DNA from: Stutzerimonas azotifigens DSM 17556
GTDB taxonomy: Bacteria > Pseudomonadota > Gammaproteobacteria > Pseudomonadales > Pseudomonadaceae
Assembly (NCBI RefSeq): GCF_000425625.1
Contig: NZ_KE384407.1
Coordinates: 234,188 to 298,187 of the forward strand
Direction of reading: 5' to 3'
Length of the DNA stretch: 64,000 nt
Shown here: piece by piece, positions 44,725 to 54,146 of the stretch
How positions within the stretch are numbered: position 1 is the stretch's first letter
Layout of the letters: each line of letters begins with the position of its first letter
The notes under the pieces: model-generated
What the model was told of the DNA's origin: nothing
Database searches by the model: none
What the model saw: the letters and a program-made list of their open reading frames with translations, nothing else
Made by a program: the position numbers and the translations under genes

Positions 44725-46668
44725 TCATATACGCGAAGGCTGTCGTCCTGCCTTTTCATGCTCGTGCAGAGACTCGTCTTCCGGAACGCCGTCGAAGTCG
44801 CGCCGGAACAGCATGCGCATCCAGACCGGCACCAGCAGGACGCCGATCGCGACGCAGACCCAGCTGAGCAGCGTGCCCCCTTCGGGCGGCGGGAACAGCA
44901 GGCGCCCGATCCCGATCAGCAGCGTGTAGAGCGAAATGGCGGTCGTCACCACCGCCACCAGGCGGGTGCCCAGCGCGTTGCGGCTGGTCGCCGGGCTGAC
45001 GCCGCAGAGCGAGGCGGCGCGGCCCCAGAAGCCGAACGGGCGGACACGGCGGTAGAAGCGGCTGAGCGTGGCATCGTCGGTCTCCGGGGTGATGAAGGTC
45101 ACCAGGACCGCCGCCGTGGTGGTCACCAGCGCCATGATGCCGAGGCGAATCCACTCCTCGTCCGGGTCGGCACCCATGAAGTAGAGCAGCAAGGGCGCGG
45201 TGATCAGCGACACCGCCATGGCCGTGAGTTCCGAGTAGAGGTTGATGCGCTCCCACAGCCAGCGCAGCACCAATACCGAGCCCATGCCCGCGCCGAACAG
45301 CAGCGAAATGAACCAGGCCGTCTGGATCGAGCCAAGATTGGCCATCACCGCCATGGCGATGACCAGGATGAGCACGTTGGACAGCCGGGCGACGATCACC
45401 AGCTCGCGATCGCGCGGCTGGCGCTTGAGCACGTGCGGCGCCACCACCCCGGCGTAGACGTCGTTGCTCCAGTAGGACGCGCCCCAGTTGAGATGGGTGT
45501 CCACCGTCGAGGCCAGCGCGGCGAGCAGGCCGACCAGCATCAGGCCACGCACGCCGGGCGGCAGCAGATCCTCGATGCCCTGCACGAACAGCGCTTCGCG
45601 ACCGGCGGCGAAGCCGTCGCCGCCCATGTCGCCGACCGCGAACGGATAGAGCACCAGCAGCCCGATGGCGATGGCCAGCCAGATCAGGCTGCGCAGCAGG
45701 ATCTGCAGCCAGGTGAAGACGATACAGGCGATCCGTGCCTCGCGGTCGCTGCTGCAGGCCATGCTGCGCTGCGCCAGATAGCCGGTACCGTCCGAGTTCA
45801 TCTGGAAGAACCACTGCAGCCCGATGATCACCAGGAACGGCAGCAGCGCCTCCCCGGCGCTGCTGGGCGGCGAGAAGGACAGCATCTTGCCCGCCTGTTC
45901 CGCACCGTAGAGTTCGACCACGCGGTCGGTCAGGCCGCCCAGCCCGCCGGCCGCATCGACCACGAACCAGGCGTAGAGCAAGGTGCCGATCATGGCGATG
46001 CTGAACTGCACCACGTCGGTCTGGATGACCGCACGCAAGCCGCCGGTGATCGAATACATCGCCGTGAAGGCCAGGATCAGCAGGATCGAGATCAGGTTGT
46101 TGGCCGTCAGCACCGCGGGCTCGAGCCCGGTGATGCTTTCGCCGAGCTGCAGCCCGGTGCTGGCGACGAAGCTCACGATCGGCTGGTAGAGGCCCGCCGG
46201 CAGCCAGTCGTGCCAGGGCAGGAAGACTTCGGCGATGCGTATCGCCGCGACCAGCACCATCGCCAGCACCACGCAGTTGATCACCGTGCCGTAGTAGATG
46301 GCCTTGAGCAGCCGCAGCGGCGTCACACCCTTGCCGCTGTAGCGCACCCGCGTCAGCTCGGCATCGGTGAGCACGCCGGCGCGACGCCAGCCGGCGGCGA
46401 ACACGAAGGCCATCAGCAGGAAGGCCAGCCCGTAGATCCACAGGCGCCAGAGCGCGAACACGCCGGCGGTGGCCACCAGGCCGGTCACCAGCAGCGGCGT
46501 GTCGGCGGCGAACTGGGTCGCCGCCATCGAGAAACCGGCGCGCCATCCCTTGATGGTCTTGCCCGCGAGAAAATACTCCTGGAGACTTTCGGAAGCCTTG
46601 CTGCGCGCCCTCAAACCCGCGCCCAGGCCGTAAATAACGAAGGCCACCACGATCAGAAGGTCCAACAT
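44725..46668 (-). CDS. Sodium:solute symporter family transporter
   Basis: 647-residue SSS-family protein with about 13-14 membrane helices. Characteristic stretches are FLAGKTIKGWRAGFSMAATQFAADTP, GGLRAVIQTDVVQFSIAMIG and ASTVDTHLNWGASYWSNDVYAGVV. It imports a solute with Na+; the substrate cannot be read from sequence. The C-terminal 100 residues include two further helices. Transcribed alone, divergent from the GNAT gene. Confidence 0.88.
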   Translation of the reverse strand: MLDLLIVVAFVIYGLGAGLRARSKASESLQEYFLAGKTIKGWRAGFSMAATQFAADTPLLVTGLVATAGVFALWRLWIYGLAFLLMAFVFAAGWRRAGVLTDAELTRVRYSGKGVTPLRLLKAIYYGTVINCVVLAMVLVAAIRIAEVFLPWHDWLPAGLYQPIVSFVASTGLQLGESITGLEPAVLTANNLISILLILAFTAMYSITGGLRAVIQTDVVQFSIAMIGTLLYAWFVVDAAGGLGGLTDRVVELYGAEQAGKMLSFSPPSSAGEALLPFLVIIGLQWFFQMNSDGTGYLAQRSMACSSDREARIACIVFTWLQILLRSLIWLAIAIGLLVLYPFAVGDMGGDGFAAGREALFVQGIEDLLPPGVRGLMLVGLLAALASTVDTHLNWGASYWSNDVYAGVVAPHVLKRQPRDRELVIVARLSNVLILVIAMAVMANLGSIQTAWFISLLFGAGMGSVLVLRWLWERINLYSELTAMAVSLITAPLLLYFMGADPDEEWIRLGIMALVTTTAAVLVTFITPETDDATLSRFYRRVRPFGFWGRAASLCGVSPATSRNALGTRLVAVVTTAISLYTLLIGIGRLLFPPPEGGTLLSWVCVAIGVLLVPVWMRMLFRRDFDGVPEDESLHEHEKAGRQPSRI

Positions 46669-46797
46669 GTTGTTCTTCCTGTTGTTGGAGGGCTCTCACC
46701 CTGAGAGCCGGCCGGCCAGGAAAAAATGCATCGACTGGACGAACGGTCGGTCGCCGGAAACCCATGCATCCGAATACTCCCCACCAGGCATGAGCGC

Positions 46798-47238
46798 ATG
46801 AACAGGCCAGCCTTCGCCCGGCTCGAGGACGATCAGAAGCCATTGCTGGACAAGTTCTACCGCGCCCATCGCAGCCCGATGCGCGCGGGCCGCCCCGGCT
46901 GCTGCTGGGTGGCGCGGCGAGGCGAGATCGTCGGCGGGCTCAACCTGCGGCCGGTGGCCGGAGGCCTCTGGCTGACCGGACTGCTGGTAGCGCCGGCGGC
47001 GCGTCGCCAGGGCGTCGGCCGCGCCCTGCTGGGCTGCGCGCTCGACTCGGCACGGCAGCCGGTGTGGCTGTTCTGTGCGCCGGAGCTGGCGGCCTTCTAC
47101 GCCGATGCCGGGTTCGCCGAGACGATGCAATTGCCGCCCGAACTGGCGGAGCGCCTAGCCCGCTACCGACAACGGAAACCCCTTCTGGCGCTGTGCCGAT
47201 CCGGCATGCCGCCCACAGCCCGGGAGCCCCGCGCGTGA
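46798..47238 (+). CDS. GNAT-family acetyltransferase
   Basis: 146 residues with the acetyl-CoA binding motif LLVAPAARRQGVGRALLGCAL and the later AAFYADAGFAE. The start ATG at 46798 (MNRPAFARLED) is chosen because the fold begins there; the frame extends 24 codons upstream. The acceptor is unknown. It overlaps the Nudix gene by 4 bp (GTGA), so both are probably translated together. Confidence 0.83.
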   Translation: MNRPAFARLEDDQKPLLDKFYRAHRSPMRAGRPGCCWVARRGEIVGGLNLRPVAGGLWLTGLLVAPAARRQGVGRALLGCALDSARQPVWLFCAPELAAFYADAGFAETMQLPPELAERLARYRQRKPLLALCRSGMPPTAREPRA

Positions 47239-47672
47239 CCCTGCCTACCCTGACCCTCGCAATCGCCTGCCTGTTCGACACCCAGGGCCGCGTGCTGCTC
47301 GTGCGCAAGCGCGGCACGCAGACCTTCATGCTCCCGGGCGGCAAGGCCGAACCGGGCGAATCGCCGCGCCAGACGCTGGCCCGCGAACTGGAAGAAGAGC
47401 TGGATGTGCACCTGGGGGACCGCGACGTCGAGCCGCTCGGACGCTTCGAGGCACCTGCCGCCAACGAGCCGGGGCACTGGGTCCGGGCCGAAGCCTTCCT
47501 GGCACCGCTGTCGCAGGCGGTGCAGCCGCTGGCCGAACTCGAGGAACTGTACTGGCTCGACACCAACGAACCCGCGCCCGCGGGCATCCGGCTGGCGCCG
47601 TTGTTCGAGCGGCGGGTGCTGCCGGTGCTCAGAAAGCGGTTGGCGGCCCGGCGGGATCGAGAGGGAATTTGA
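47235..47672 (+). CDS. Nudix hydrolase
   Basis: 145 residues from a GTG that overlaps the GNAT stop. The Nudix box is GGKAEPGESPRQTLARELEEELDV, matching GX5EX7REUXEE with Leu instead of the last Gly. It would hydrolyse a nucleoside diphosphate derivative; the substrate is unknown. Coupling to a GNAT gene suggests a shared metabolic or repair role, but nothing more can be said. Confidence 0.85.
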   Translation: MTLPTLTLAIACLFDTQGRVLLVRKRGTQTFMLPGGKAEPGESPRQTLARELEEELDVHLGDRDVEPLGRFEAPAANEPGHWVRAEAFLAPLSQAVQPLAELEELYWLDTNEPAPAGIRLAPLFERRVLPVLRKRLAARRDREGI

Positions 47673-48081
47673 GCCTACGCGGTACGCGCGGCGACCACAA
47701 GTTCCGCACCAAGCCCCCGCGTGAACGTCCCGTGTCACCTTTGGCTTGCTGCGAGGTGGTGCGTGCGGCGCCACCCGCGGGCGATGGGCTTAACCTCGGC
47801 GCACCCAGGGAGGGTCAGCAAAAGCCGTAGGGTGGAAAACCGCAGCGTTCTCCACGCGAACCATGCGGCATGGCAACGGCCGGTCGACTCAGGCATGGGC
47901 CGCCCGAAGCGTGGATGAGGCTGCGCCGTTATTCACCCTACGCTCCGACAGAAAGCATCGCCCCGAGGTCGGGCCTCCCACAAAAGCAGGCGCTGCCCAG
48001 CGCCCCCTTGTGGGAGGCGCGCCCTCGCGGCGACATCGCTAACCGCGCTTCTTGTGGAGCAGCGTGGCAGTGACCACCCGA
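47673..48081. repeat. Gene-free interval with two dispersed repeats
   Basis: 47828-47941 is a copy of the GTAGGGTGGA...TCCACCCTAC-type element (about 114 bp, inverted ends). 47958-48043 is a copy of the CCTCCCACA...TGTGGGAGG palindrome. No open frame in the interval looks coding. Confidence 0.8.
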
Positions 48082-48225
48082 TCAGGGCGGCGAAATCGGA
48101 TCGCTGGCCGGAAACGTCTCCTCCAGCGCTTCATCCAGACGCTCGTCTTCGGACTCGGGATCCGGACGTTCGACCTCGTCGGCCTTGTCCCCGGATTCTC
48201 CGTTCTTGTCTTTCTGCTCGGCCAT
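48082..48225 (-). CDS. Small acidic protein with EALEETFPASDPISPP C-terminus
   Basis: 47 residues, strongly acidic (Glu/Asp-rich), ending DEALEETFPASDPISPP. This C-terminal motif recurs in many short proteobacterial proteins of unknown function. The ATG at 48225 has a GGAGAG ribosome-binding site 5 nt before it. It lies 75 bp downstream of the rsmZ terminator. Confidence 0.8.
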   Translation of the reverse strand: MAEQKDKNGESGDKADEVERPDPESEDERLDEALEETFPASDPISPP

Positions 48226-48300
48226 GTCGACTCTCCTGAACGCACCTGTCTGACGTTAGTCCGTCCGCTGCCTGCAGGGTTCTGCCTGACGCGTGCCAGA

Positions 48301-48434
48301 AAAAATAAAGGGGCGGGATTAACCCGCCCCTTCCTCCATGCGTCCATGAATTCCCGCTCGTCATCCTGACGAATCGCTTTTCCAGCGAGGTCCCCGACCG
48401 GCTTCCTGCCCGCCCGCGCCCGTCCGTGAACACA
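48301..48434 (-). ncRNA. rsmZ: Regulatory RNA RsmZ
   Basis: About 134 nt with nine GGA motifs. At least two sit in hairpin loops: TCGC-TGGAAAA-GCGA and CGTC-AGGAT-GACG. It ends in a strong terminator (GGGGCGGG-TTAAT-CCCGCCCC then TTTATTTTT). A -10 TAATAT (48446-48441) and -35 TTGCCG with 16-bp spacing place the 5' end near 48434. RsmZ lies downstream of rpoS in pseudomonads, as here, and titrates the translational repressor RsmA/CsrA under GacS/GacA control. The exact 5' end is inferred. Confidence 0.85.
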
Positions 48435-48606
48435 GGTGCGATATTAATCGCCCGCACGACCACGGCAACTCGCAAAAGGTCCTGATAGCCAGGCGACAGC
48501 ACTCCGCGATAATTTGAAAGTACTATAAAAATCAAACATTTACCGATGGATAACCGAGCGCATGGCGAGCCATAGCGGAGGGAATTCCTAGCTGGCGTAC
48601 AGCGCG

Positions 48607-48624
48607 CGTACGAGAATGCTTACA
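48607..48624 (-). promoter_or_regulatory. Putative GacA upstream activating sequence of rsmZ
   Basis: The minus strand reads TGTAAG-CATTCT-CGTACG. The left half matches the GacA box TGTAAG-N6-CTTACA exactly and the right half keeps C-TAC. It is about 175-190 bp upstream of the inferred rsmZ start, as expected for rsmZ. The surrounding 48435-48747 interval has no gene. Confidence 0.7.
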
Positions 48625-48747
48625 TGCCGAGAGGAGAAGCGGGAGCGCCGGGCCGACCGGGACGGCGCGGGCCATCCACCTGGTCGGCCAGCCCGTCGTT
48701 CGGCAAGGAGGGAATTAGGCCGCCCGATGAACGGCGCGGCCCATGGC

Positions 48748-49749
48748 CTACTGGAACAACGCCTCGCTGGAGAGGCCGTTGCGTTCGAATATCTCGCGAA
48801 GACGCTTGAGCGCCTCGACCTGGATCTGCCGGACCCGCTCGCGGGTCAGGCCGATCTCCTGCCCCACCTCTTCCAGCGTGCAGCTCTCGTGCCCCCGCAG
48901 GCCGAAGCGGCGGATGACTACGTCGCGCTGCTTCTCGGTGAGGTCCGAAAGCCACTGGTCGATGCTCTGCGACAGGTCGTCGTCGAGCAGCAGGTCGCAG
49001 GGATCGCTCGGCCGGTCGTCGGTGAGGGTGTCGAGCAGGGTCTTGTCCGAATCAGGCCCCAGCGAGATGTCCACCGAGGTGACCCGCTCGTTCAGGCCGA
49101 GCATGCGCTTGACCTCTCCGACCGGCTTCTCCAGCAGATTGGCGATCTCTTCGGCACTGGGTTCGTGGTCGAGCTTCTGGGTGAGCTCGCGGGCTGCGCG
49201 CAGATAGACGTTCAGTTCCTTCACCACATGGATCGGCAGGCGGATCGTGCGGGTCTGGTTCATGATCGCCCGCTCGATGGTCTGGCGGATCCACCAGGTG
49301 GCGTAGGTCGAGAAGCGGAAGCCGCGCTCCGGATCGAACTTCTCCACCGCGCGGATCAGGCCGAGGTTGCCCTCCTCGATCAGGTCCAGCAGCGAAAGCC
49401 CCCGGTTGACGTAGCGTCGGGCGATCTTCACCACCAGCCGCAGGTTGCTCTCGATCATGCGCTTGCGGCCGGCCGCCTCGCCCTTCTGCGCCAGACGCGC
49501 AAAATGCACTTCCTCTTCGGGCGTGAGGAGGGGGGAGAAACCGATTTCGTTGAGATACAGCTGGGTCGCATCAAGCGCCCGGTTGTAGTCGATGTATTTG
49601 TGCTGCTGCTTGCTGGAGGATTTCGACGGGGCGCCGGAGGAGGCCCCCAAGGTGGTATCGCCCATACCGTCGAAGCCGATGTCCGGTTCCATCAGGAGCA
49701 CTGCATCGTCTACTACGTCAAACTCCGGCGCTTCGTTTTTGAGTGCCAT
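48748..49749 (-). CDS. rpoS: RNA polymerase sigma factor RpoS (sigma-38)
   Basis: 333-residue stationary-phase sigma factor: region 2 ([52 protein letters not shown] across 100-155), regions 3 and 4 with [22 protein letters not shown]. It lies 102 bp downstream of nlpD; in pseudomonads the main rpoS promoter is inside nlpD, where a PsrA-type box is found here (50158-50171). Confidence 0.97.
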   Translation of the reverse strand: MALKNEAPEFDVVDDAVLLMEPDIGFDGMGDTTLGASSGAPSKSSSKQQHKYIDYNRALDATQLYLNEIGFSPLLTPEEEVHFARLAQKGEAAGRKRMIESNLRLVVKIARRYVNRGLSLLDLIEEGNLGLIRAVEKFDPERGFRFSTYATWWIRQTIERAIMNQTRTIRLPIHVVKELNVYLRAARELTQKLDHEPSAEEIANLLEKPVGEVKRMLGLNERVTSVDISLGPDSDKTLLDTLTDDRPSDPCDLLLDDDLSQSIDQWLSDLTEKQRDVVIRRFGLRGHESCTLEEVGQEIGLTRERVRQIQVEALKRLREIFERNGLSSEALFQ

Positions 49750-49851
49750 TTATTGTTGTCCCGTGCTGAGTTCGACCACAGCTCGGGGGCACCTGTCCGT
49801 AGCATCACCCGAGCCTTGCCTATGGCTGGAGGGATCGGGCGGTACAGGTCG

Positions 49852-50700
49852 TCAGCGCTTGGGCAGATATTGCAGCGGATCCACGGGCTTGCCCTGTCGG
49901 CGAATCTCGAAATGCAGCTTCACCCTGTCGGTACCCGTCGATCCCATCTCGGCAATGAGTTGCCCGGCCTTGACCTGTTGGCCCTCCCGTACCAGCAGCC
50001 TCCGGTTGTGACCGTAGGCGCTCACGTAGGTTTCGCTGTGCTTGATAATGACCAGTTCGCCGTAGCCTCGCAGGCCGCTACCGGCGTACACGACGGTCCC
50101 ATCAGACGCTGCCAGGACAGGCTGTCCCAATTCCCCGGCGATATCAACGCCTTTATTCAAACTCCCGTTTGACGAGAATTTGCCGATCAGCGGACCGTCG
50201 GCAGGCCAGGCCCAGCCACTGGCCGAGCGTACGACCGGCTTGATGGTCACCGGCCCCGAGGGCTGCGGCGCGGGCGTGGGCGCAGGCGTGGTGGTGGTCG
50301 GGCCGGGCGTGATCGGCGGCGCGGACGGCACCGGGCGGGTCGCCACGCTGGGCGGCGTGGGCGCGGCCGGCCTCGTGGCGGCGGGAGGCGCGGCCGGCGC
50401 CGGCGAGATATTGCCGAAGTGAATGCGCTGCCCCGGATGGATCACATAGGGCGGCGCGATGCCGTTGTGCCGGGCGAGGGCCCGCCAGTCCCAGCCGAAG
50501 CGATTTGCGATGGACGACAGCGTGTCGCCACGGCGCACCGTGTAGCTGCCGCTCTCGACCTGCTCGCGGGCATTGCGATCGACCACCTGCACGCCGCCGC
50601 GCGGCGGGCTGGCACAGCCGGCCAGCAACGACAGCCCCACCGCCCCGAACAGGCCACCAAGCACGACGCCACGCAGATGCCGGATGGCTGAAAGCCTCAA
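49852..50700 (-). CDS. nlpD: Murein hydrolase activator NlpD
   Basis: 282-residue lipoprotein (lipobox LSLLAGC, lipidated C29) with a LysM domain (SYTVRRGDTLSSIANRFGWDW), a Pro/Thr-rich linker and a C-terminal LytM/M23 domain. The first zinc ligand position reads NKGVDIAG (Asn for His), so the LytM domain is non-catalytic, as usual for NlpD, which activates the amidase AmiC. I chose the TTG at 50700, which has a GGGAG ribosome-binding site; the start is less certain than the rest. Confidence 0.92.
   Translation of the reverse strand: MRLSAIRHLRGVVLGGLFGAVGLSLLAGCASPPRGGVQVVDRNAREQVESGSYTVRRGDTLSSIANRFGWDWRALARHNGIAPPYVIHPGQRIHFGNISPAPAAPPAATRPAAPTPPSVATRPVPSAPPITPGPTTTTPAPTPAPQPSGPVTIKPVVRSASGWAWPADGPLIGKFSSNGSLNKGVDIAGELGQPVLAASDGTVVYAGSGLRGYGELVIIKHSETYVSAYGHNRRLLVREGQQVKAGQLIAEMGSTGTDRVKLHFEIRRQGKPVDPLQYLPKR
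50158..50171. promoter_or_regulatory. Putative PsrA operator inside nlpD, upstream of rpoS
   Basis: CAAAC-TCCC-GTTTG is an exact match to the PsrA box, about 410 bp before the rpoS start codon. In P. aeruginosa and P. putida PsrA activates rpoS from a promoter within nlpD at about this distance. A second identical-type box controls the ETF genes in this window. Confidence 0.7.
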
Positions 50701-50724
50701 CGCCTACTCCCTGTCACGACCACA

Positions 50725-51660
50725 TCAGGCCCTTTCTACCACGGGCTGGCGCCGACCGGCGACCCACTCCAGGCCCAGCACCAGGCAGATGCCGGCCAGG
50801 GCCAGCAGGATCGCCACCAGCAGCTGCGGGTCCTGCCCGGTGAGCGCGCCGTAGGTGGCCGGCAGCAGGTTGTCCTGCAGCACAGGGACCTGCTCGCCGT
50901 GCGAATCGGTACGCCAGGTCAGCGTCTGCTTCCACGGCCATACCTTGTTCAGCGAACCCAGCATCAGCCCGGCGAGGAACGCCAGCGTGATGTCGCGCCA
51001 GCGGTGCAGCAGCCAGCCGAGCAGGCGCGCGAAGCTGACGATGCCGATCACCGTGCCGAGGGCGAAATAGATGAGCACGCCGCCGTTGAGGCTCTTCACC
51101 GCGCCGAGGATCACCGGATAGAGGCCCAGCAGCACGAGGATGAAGCTGCCCGAGATGCCCGGCAGGATCATCGCGCAGATGGCGATCGCCCCGGCGAGGA
51201 ACAGGCTGGCCGGCGCATCGCTCCACTGCATGGGCGCAGCGACCGTGATCCAGTAGGCGAAGGCGATCCCGAGCAGGAAGCTGACCAGCCTGGAGGCGCA
51301 CCTGTGTTCGATTTCCCGCGCGACCAGGTGCACCGACACCAGGATCAGCCCGAAGAAGAACGACCAGACCGGGATGGGATGGTGGTCCAGCAGGTAGGTG
51401 ATCAGCCTGGCGAGGCTGAAGATGCTGGTGAACACGCCGGCGAACAGTACCAGCAGGAAGCTGACGTTCGCCGTCGCCCAGGCCTGCTTCACGCGGCCGC
51501 GCAGCAGTTGGCCGGCCGCCCTGGGTACCGCGGCGATGGCGCCGAGCAGTTCGTCGTAGATACCGGTGATGAAGGCGACGGTGCCGCCCGAGACGCCTGG
51601 GACCACGTCTGCCGCGCCCATGGCCATGCCTTTCACGTACAACAACAGCGCGTTCTTCAT
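50725..51660 (-). CDS. DUF368 membrane protein (PopT-type undecaprenyl phosphate translocase)
   Basis: 311 residues with about eight membrane helices and the duplicated DUF368 motifs AADVVPGVSGGTVAFITGIYDEL and CAMILPGISGSFILVLLGLY. Members of this family have been shown to recycle undecaprenyl phosphate across the inner membrane (PopT). It sits between pcm (19 bp upstream) and nlpD, a constant place in pseudomonads, fitting an envelope role. Confidence 0.88.
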   Translation of the reverse strand: MKNALLLYVKGMAMGAADVVPGVSGGTVAFITGIYDELLGAIAAVPRAAGQLLRGRVKQAWATANVSFLLVLFAGVFTSIFSLARLITYLLDHHPIPVWSFFFGLILVSVHLVAREIEHRCASRLVSFLLGIAFAYWITVAAPMQWSDAPASLFLAGAIAICAMILPGISGSFILVLLGLYPVILGAVKSLNGGVLIYFALGTVIGIVSFARLLGWLLHRWRDITLAFLAGLMLGSLNKVWPWKQTLTWRTDSHGEQVPVLQDNLLPATYGALTGQDPQLLVAILLALAGICLVLGLEWVAGRRQPVVERA

Positions 51661-51679
51661 GGATCCTTCCGAAGGTCAA

Positions 51680-52357
51680 TCAGATGACGGGGCCATTGAG
51701 CAGCGGCACGAAACGGACGGTATCGAGCAGGTGGCGGGAGAAGCCGTTCTCCTCACGCACGATGAGCATGAGTTGCTGGACTTCGCCCACACCCACCGGG
51801 ATCACCAGACGCCCGCCGGGGGCGAGCTGATCGAGCAGCGCCTGCGGAACGTCCGCAGCCGCGGCGGTGACGATGATGCCGTTGTACGGTGCCAGGGCCG
51901 GCCAGCCCTCCCAGCCATCGCCCCAGCGAAAGACCACGTTGCGCAATTTGAGTTCGACCAGACGTTCCTTGGCGCGCTCCTGCAGCGCCTGGATGCGCTC
52001 GACCGAGAACACCCGCTCGACCAGTTGCGCGAGCACCGCGGTCTGGTAGCCGGAGCCGGTGCCGATCTCCAACACCTTGTCCAGCGGCCCGTCGGCCAGC
52101 AGCAGCTCGCTCATGCGCGCCACCATGAACGGCTGGGAGATGGTCTGGTTATGCCCGATGGGCAGCGCGGTGTCCTCGTAGGCCCGGTGCGCCAGCGCCT
52201 CGTCGACGAACAGGTGGCGTGGCGTGCGGCGGATCACCTCGAGCACGTGCGGGTTCGACAGCCCTTCCTCGTAGAGGCGCTGGATCAGTCGGTCGCGGGT
52301 GCGCTGGGAGGTCATGCCGGTACCGTGGCGCAGCCGGTCTTCGTAATCGCGATGCAT
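51680..52357 (-). CDS. pcm: Protein-L-isoaspartate O-methyltransferase
   Basis: 225-residue SAM-dependent repair enzyme for isoaspartyl residues. Motifs: [15 protein letters not shown] (substrate loop) and [17 protein letters not shown] (SAM binding). The ATG at 52357 overlaps the surE stop (TGATG), suggesting coupling; the internal ATG at 52315 (MTSQRTRD) gives the length annotated in relatives and cannot be excluded. Confidence 0.95.
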   Translation of the reverse strand: MHRDYEDRLRHGTGMTSQRTRDRLIQRLYEEGLSNPHVLEVIRRTPRHLFVDEALAHRAYEDTALPIGHNQTISQPFMVARMSELLLADGPLDKVLEIGTGSGYQTAVLAQLVERVFSVERIQALQERAKERLVELKLRNVVFRWGDGWEGWPALAPYNGIIVTAAAADVPQALLDQLAPGGRLVIPVGVGEVQQLMLIVREENGFSRHLLDTVRFVPLLNGPVI

Positions 52358-53106
52358 CACAGTACGCCCTCCAGCCAGCGCTCCAGCCCGTGAAAGGCCT
52401 CGCGGAAGGTGCGATCGAGCTGCAGCGGCGTGATCGACACGTAGCCCTGCATGATCGCGTGGAAATCGGTACCCGGCCCGCCGTCCTCGACGTCGCCGGC
52501 CGCGGAGATCCAGTAGCCCTCCTTGCCCCGCGGATTGGCCTGCCTGACCGGGGGCTTGGCGCGCTGGCGATGGCCCAGGCGGGTCAGCTGGAAACCGCGG
52601 ATGCGGTCGAGCGGCAGGTTCGGGATGTTCACGCTGAGCACGGTGCGCGGCGGCACGTCCAGGCCCTCGTGCGCCTCCACCAGCCTGCGGGCGATGTGCG
52701 CGGCGGCCGGCAGGTTGTCCGGCAGACGCGAGACCAGCGAGAAGGCGAATGCCGGACGGCCGCTGAAGCGGCCTTCGATGGCCGCCGCGACCGTACCGGA
52801 ATAGAGCACGTCGTCGCCGAGGTTGGCGCCGAGGTTGATGCCCGCCACCACCATGTCCGGCGCGTCCTCGAGCAGGCCGTTGAGGCCCAGGTGCACGCAA
52901 TCGGTGGGCGAGCCGTTCAGGCCGATGAAGCCGTTGGGCATGGTGACCGGGTGCAAGGGCCGGTCCAGGGTCAGGGCACTGCTGGCCCCGCTCATGTCCT
53001 GGATCGGTGCGACGACCCTGCACTCGGCGTAATCCGCCAGCGCGGCGTGCAGCGCGGCGAGCCCGGGCGCATACACCCCGTCGTCGTTGGCAATCAAAAT
53101 ACGCAT
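52357..53106 (-). CDS. surE: 5'/3'-nucleotidase SurE
   Basis: 249-residue metal-dependent nucleotidase starting [15 protein letters not shown], with the metal site DD (8-9) and [21 protein letters not shown]. It dephosphorylates nucleoside monophosphates, often in stationary phase. It overlaps truD and pcm by one base each (TGATG). The frame's upstream extension lies inside truD and is rejected. Confidence 0.96.
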   Translation of the reverse strand: MRILIANDDGVYAPGLAALHAALADYAECRVVAPIQDMSGASSALTLDRPLHPVTMPNGFIGLNGSPTDCVHLGLNGLLEDAPDMVVAGINLGANLGDDVLYSGTVAAAIEGRFSGRPAFAFSLVSRLPDNLPAAAHIARRLVEAHEGLDVPPRTVLSVNIPNLPLDRIRGFQLTRLGHRQRAKPPVRQANPRGKEGYWISAAGDVEDGGPGTDFHAIMQGYVSITPLQLDRTFREAFHGLERWLEGVL

Positions 53107-54146
53107 CAGATGTCCGTCTGTCCTGCCAGGCTGACCAGTTCGCGTACCACGGCGGTAGCGAAGCACCCGGTCGGCAGGACGAATTCCAGTTGCAGAATGT
53201 CAGGGGCCGGATAATGCCATGACAAGCCCCCGATGGGGAGGCGGAGGATGCGCCGTTCGTGCTCCAGTGCCGCCTCGGCCAGCCACTCGGCGATGGCCGG
53301 TTCGGTGGCCGCGATGGCCCGCTCCAGAGCACCGCTGGCGCCCTGTGCAGGCGATTCGCCACGTCCCCAGAGCGGCCCGGTGGGATGCAGGTCGAGCGCG
53401 GCCAGGCGCGGGTCGCCGCATTCGGCCTCGCCGGCGGTGAAGAAACTGCGGCTGGTGGTGAAGGACAGCAGGTCGCCGACCTGCGCCCGGTCCCAGGTGC
53501 CGGCGGCCACCCGCTCGGCGAGAACCCGGTTGAACAGATGGCTGCGGGCCGCCGACAGCGCGCGCGAGCGCAGGTTGCGCTGCGCCGGCAGCACCCTGGC
53601 CTCGGCGAATTCGCGGGCCTGCTGCAGGTTGCCGCCGTCGTGGCCGAAGCGCTGCGGGCCGAAATAGTTGGGCACGCCGTGCGCGGCGATTCGGCGCAGG
53701 CGCTCGTCGAGGGCGGCGTGATCCGCCTCCAGTGCCGTCAGCCGCAGGGTGAAGCCGTTGGCCGAATGCGCGCCGCGCTGCAGCTTGCGGCTGTGACGCA
53801 CCTGTCGGAGCACCGCGAGCGACGCATCCTGCGCACGCGCCAGGTCGGGATCGGCCTTGCCCGGCAGGTGCAGGCTGAACCATTGCCGCGTGAGCGCCTG
53901 GCGGTCCTTGAGACCGGCATAGCTGATCGCCCGCAGCGGCACGCCCGCCGCGCGGGCCAGGCGGCGCGCGGCCTCCTCGGTGTTGAGTTCGCGCTTCTCG
54001 ACCCACAGCCAGAGGTGCTCGCCGGCCCCCGAGAGGGGAATGTCCAGCACCTCGTCGACCTGGAAGTCCTCGGCCACCGCCTTCAGCGTGGCGCGCCCCA
54101 GGGGTTCGCCGCAGGCCGTCGGCCCGAGCAGTTCGGCCTCGGTCAT
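53106..54146 (-). CDS. truD: tRNA pseudouridine(13) synthase TruD
   Basis: 346-residue TruD: catalytic Asp in [15 protein letters not shown], then [17 protein letters not shown] and [15 protein letters not shown] near the end. It makes pseudouridine 13 in tRNA-Glu. It overlaps ispF by 4 bp upstream and surE by one base downstream, part of the ispF-truD-surE-pcm-DUF368-nlpD-rpoS block. Confidence 0.96.
   Translation of the reverse strand: MTEAELLGPTACGEPLGRATLKAVAEDFQVDEVLDIPLSGAGEHLWLWVEKRELNTEEAARRLARAAGVPLRAISYAGLKDRQALTRQWFSLHLPGKADPDLARAQDASLAVLRQVRHSRKLQRGAHSANGFTLRLTALEADHAALDERLRRIAAHGVPNYFGPQRFGHDGGNLQQAREFAEARVLPAQRNLRSRALSAARSHLFNRVLAERVAAGTWDRAQVGDLLSFTTSRSFFTAGEAECGDPRLAALDLHPTGPLWGRGESPAQGASGALERAIAATEPAIAEWLAEAALEHERRILRLPIGGLSWHYPAPDILQLEFVLPTGCFATAVVRELVSLAGQTDI

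Noticed and set aside
44756-46843. Minus-strand open frame of 695 codons overlapping the symporter
   Set aside because: It is the symporter gene read in another frame; the product is Arg/Gly/Ala-rich and has no membrane pattern.
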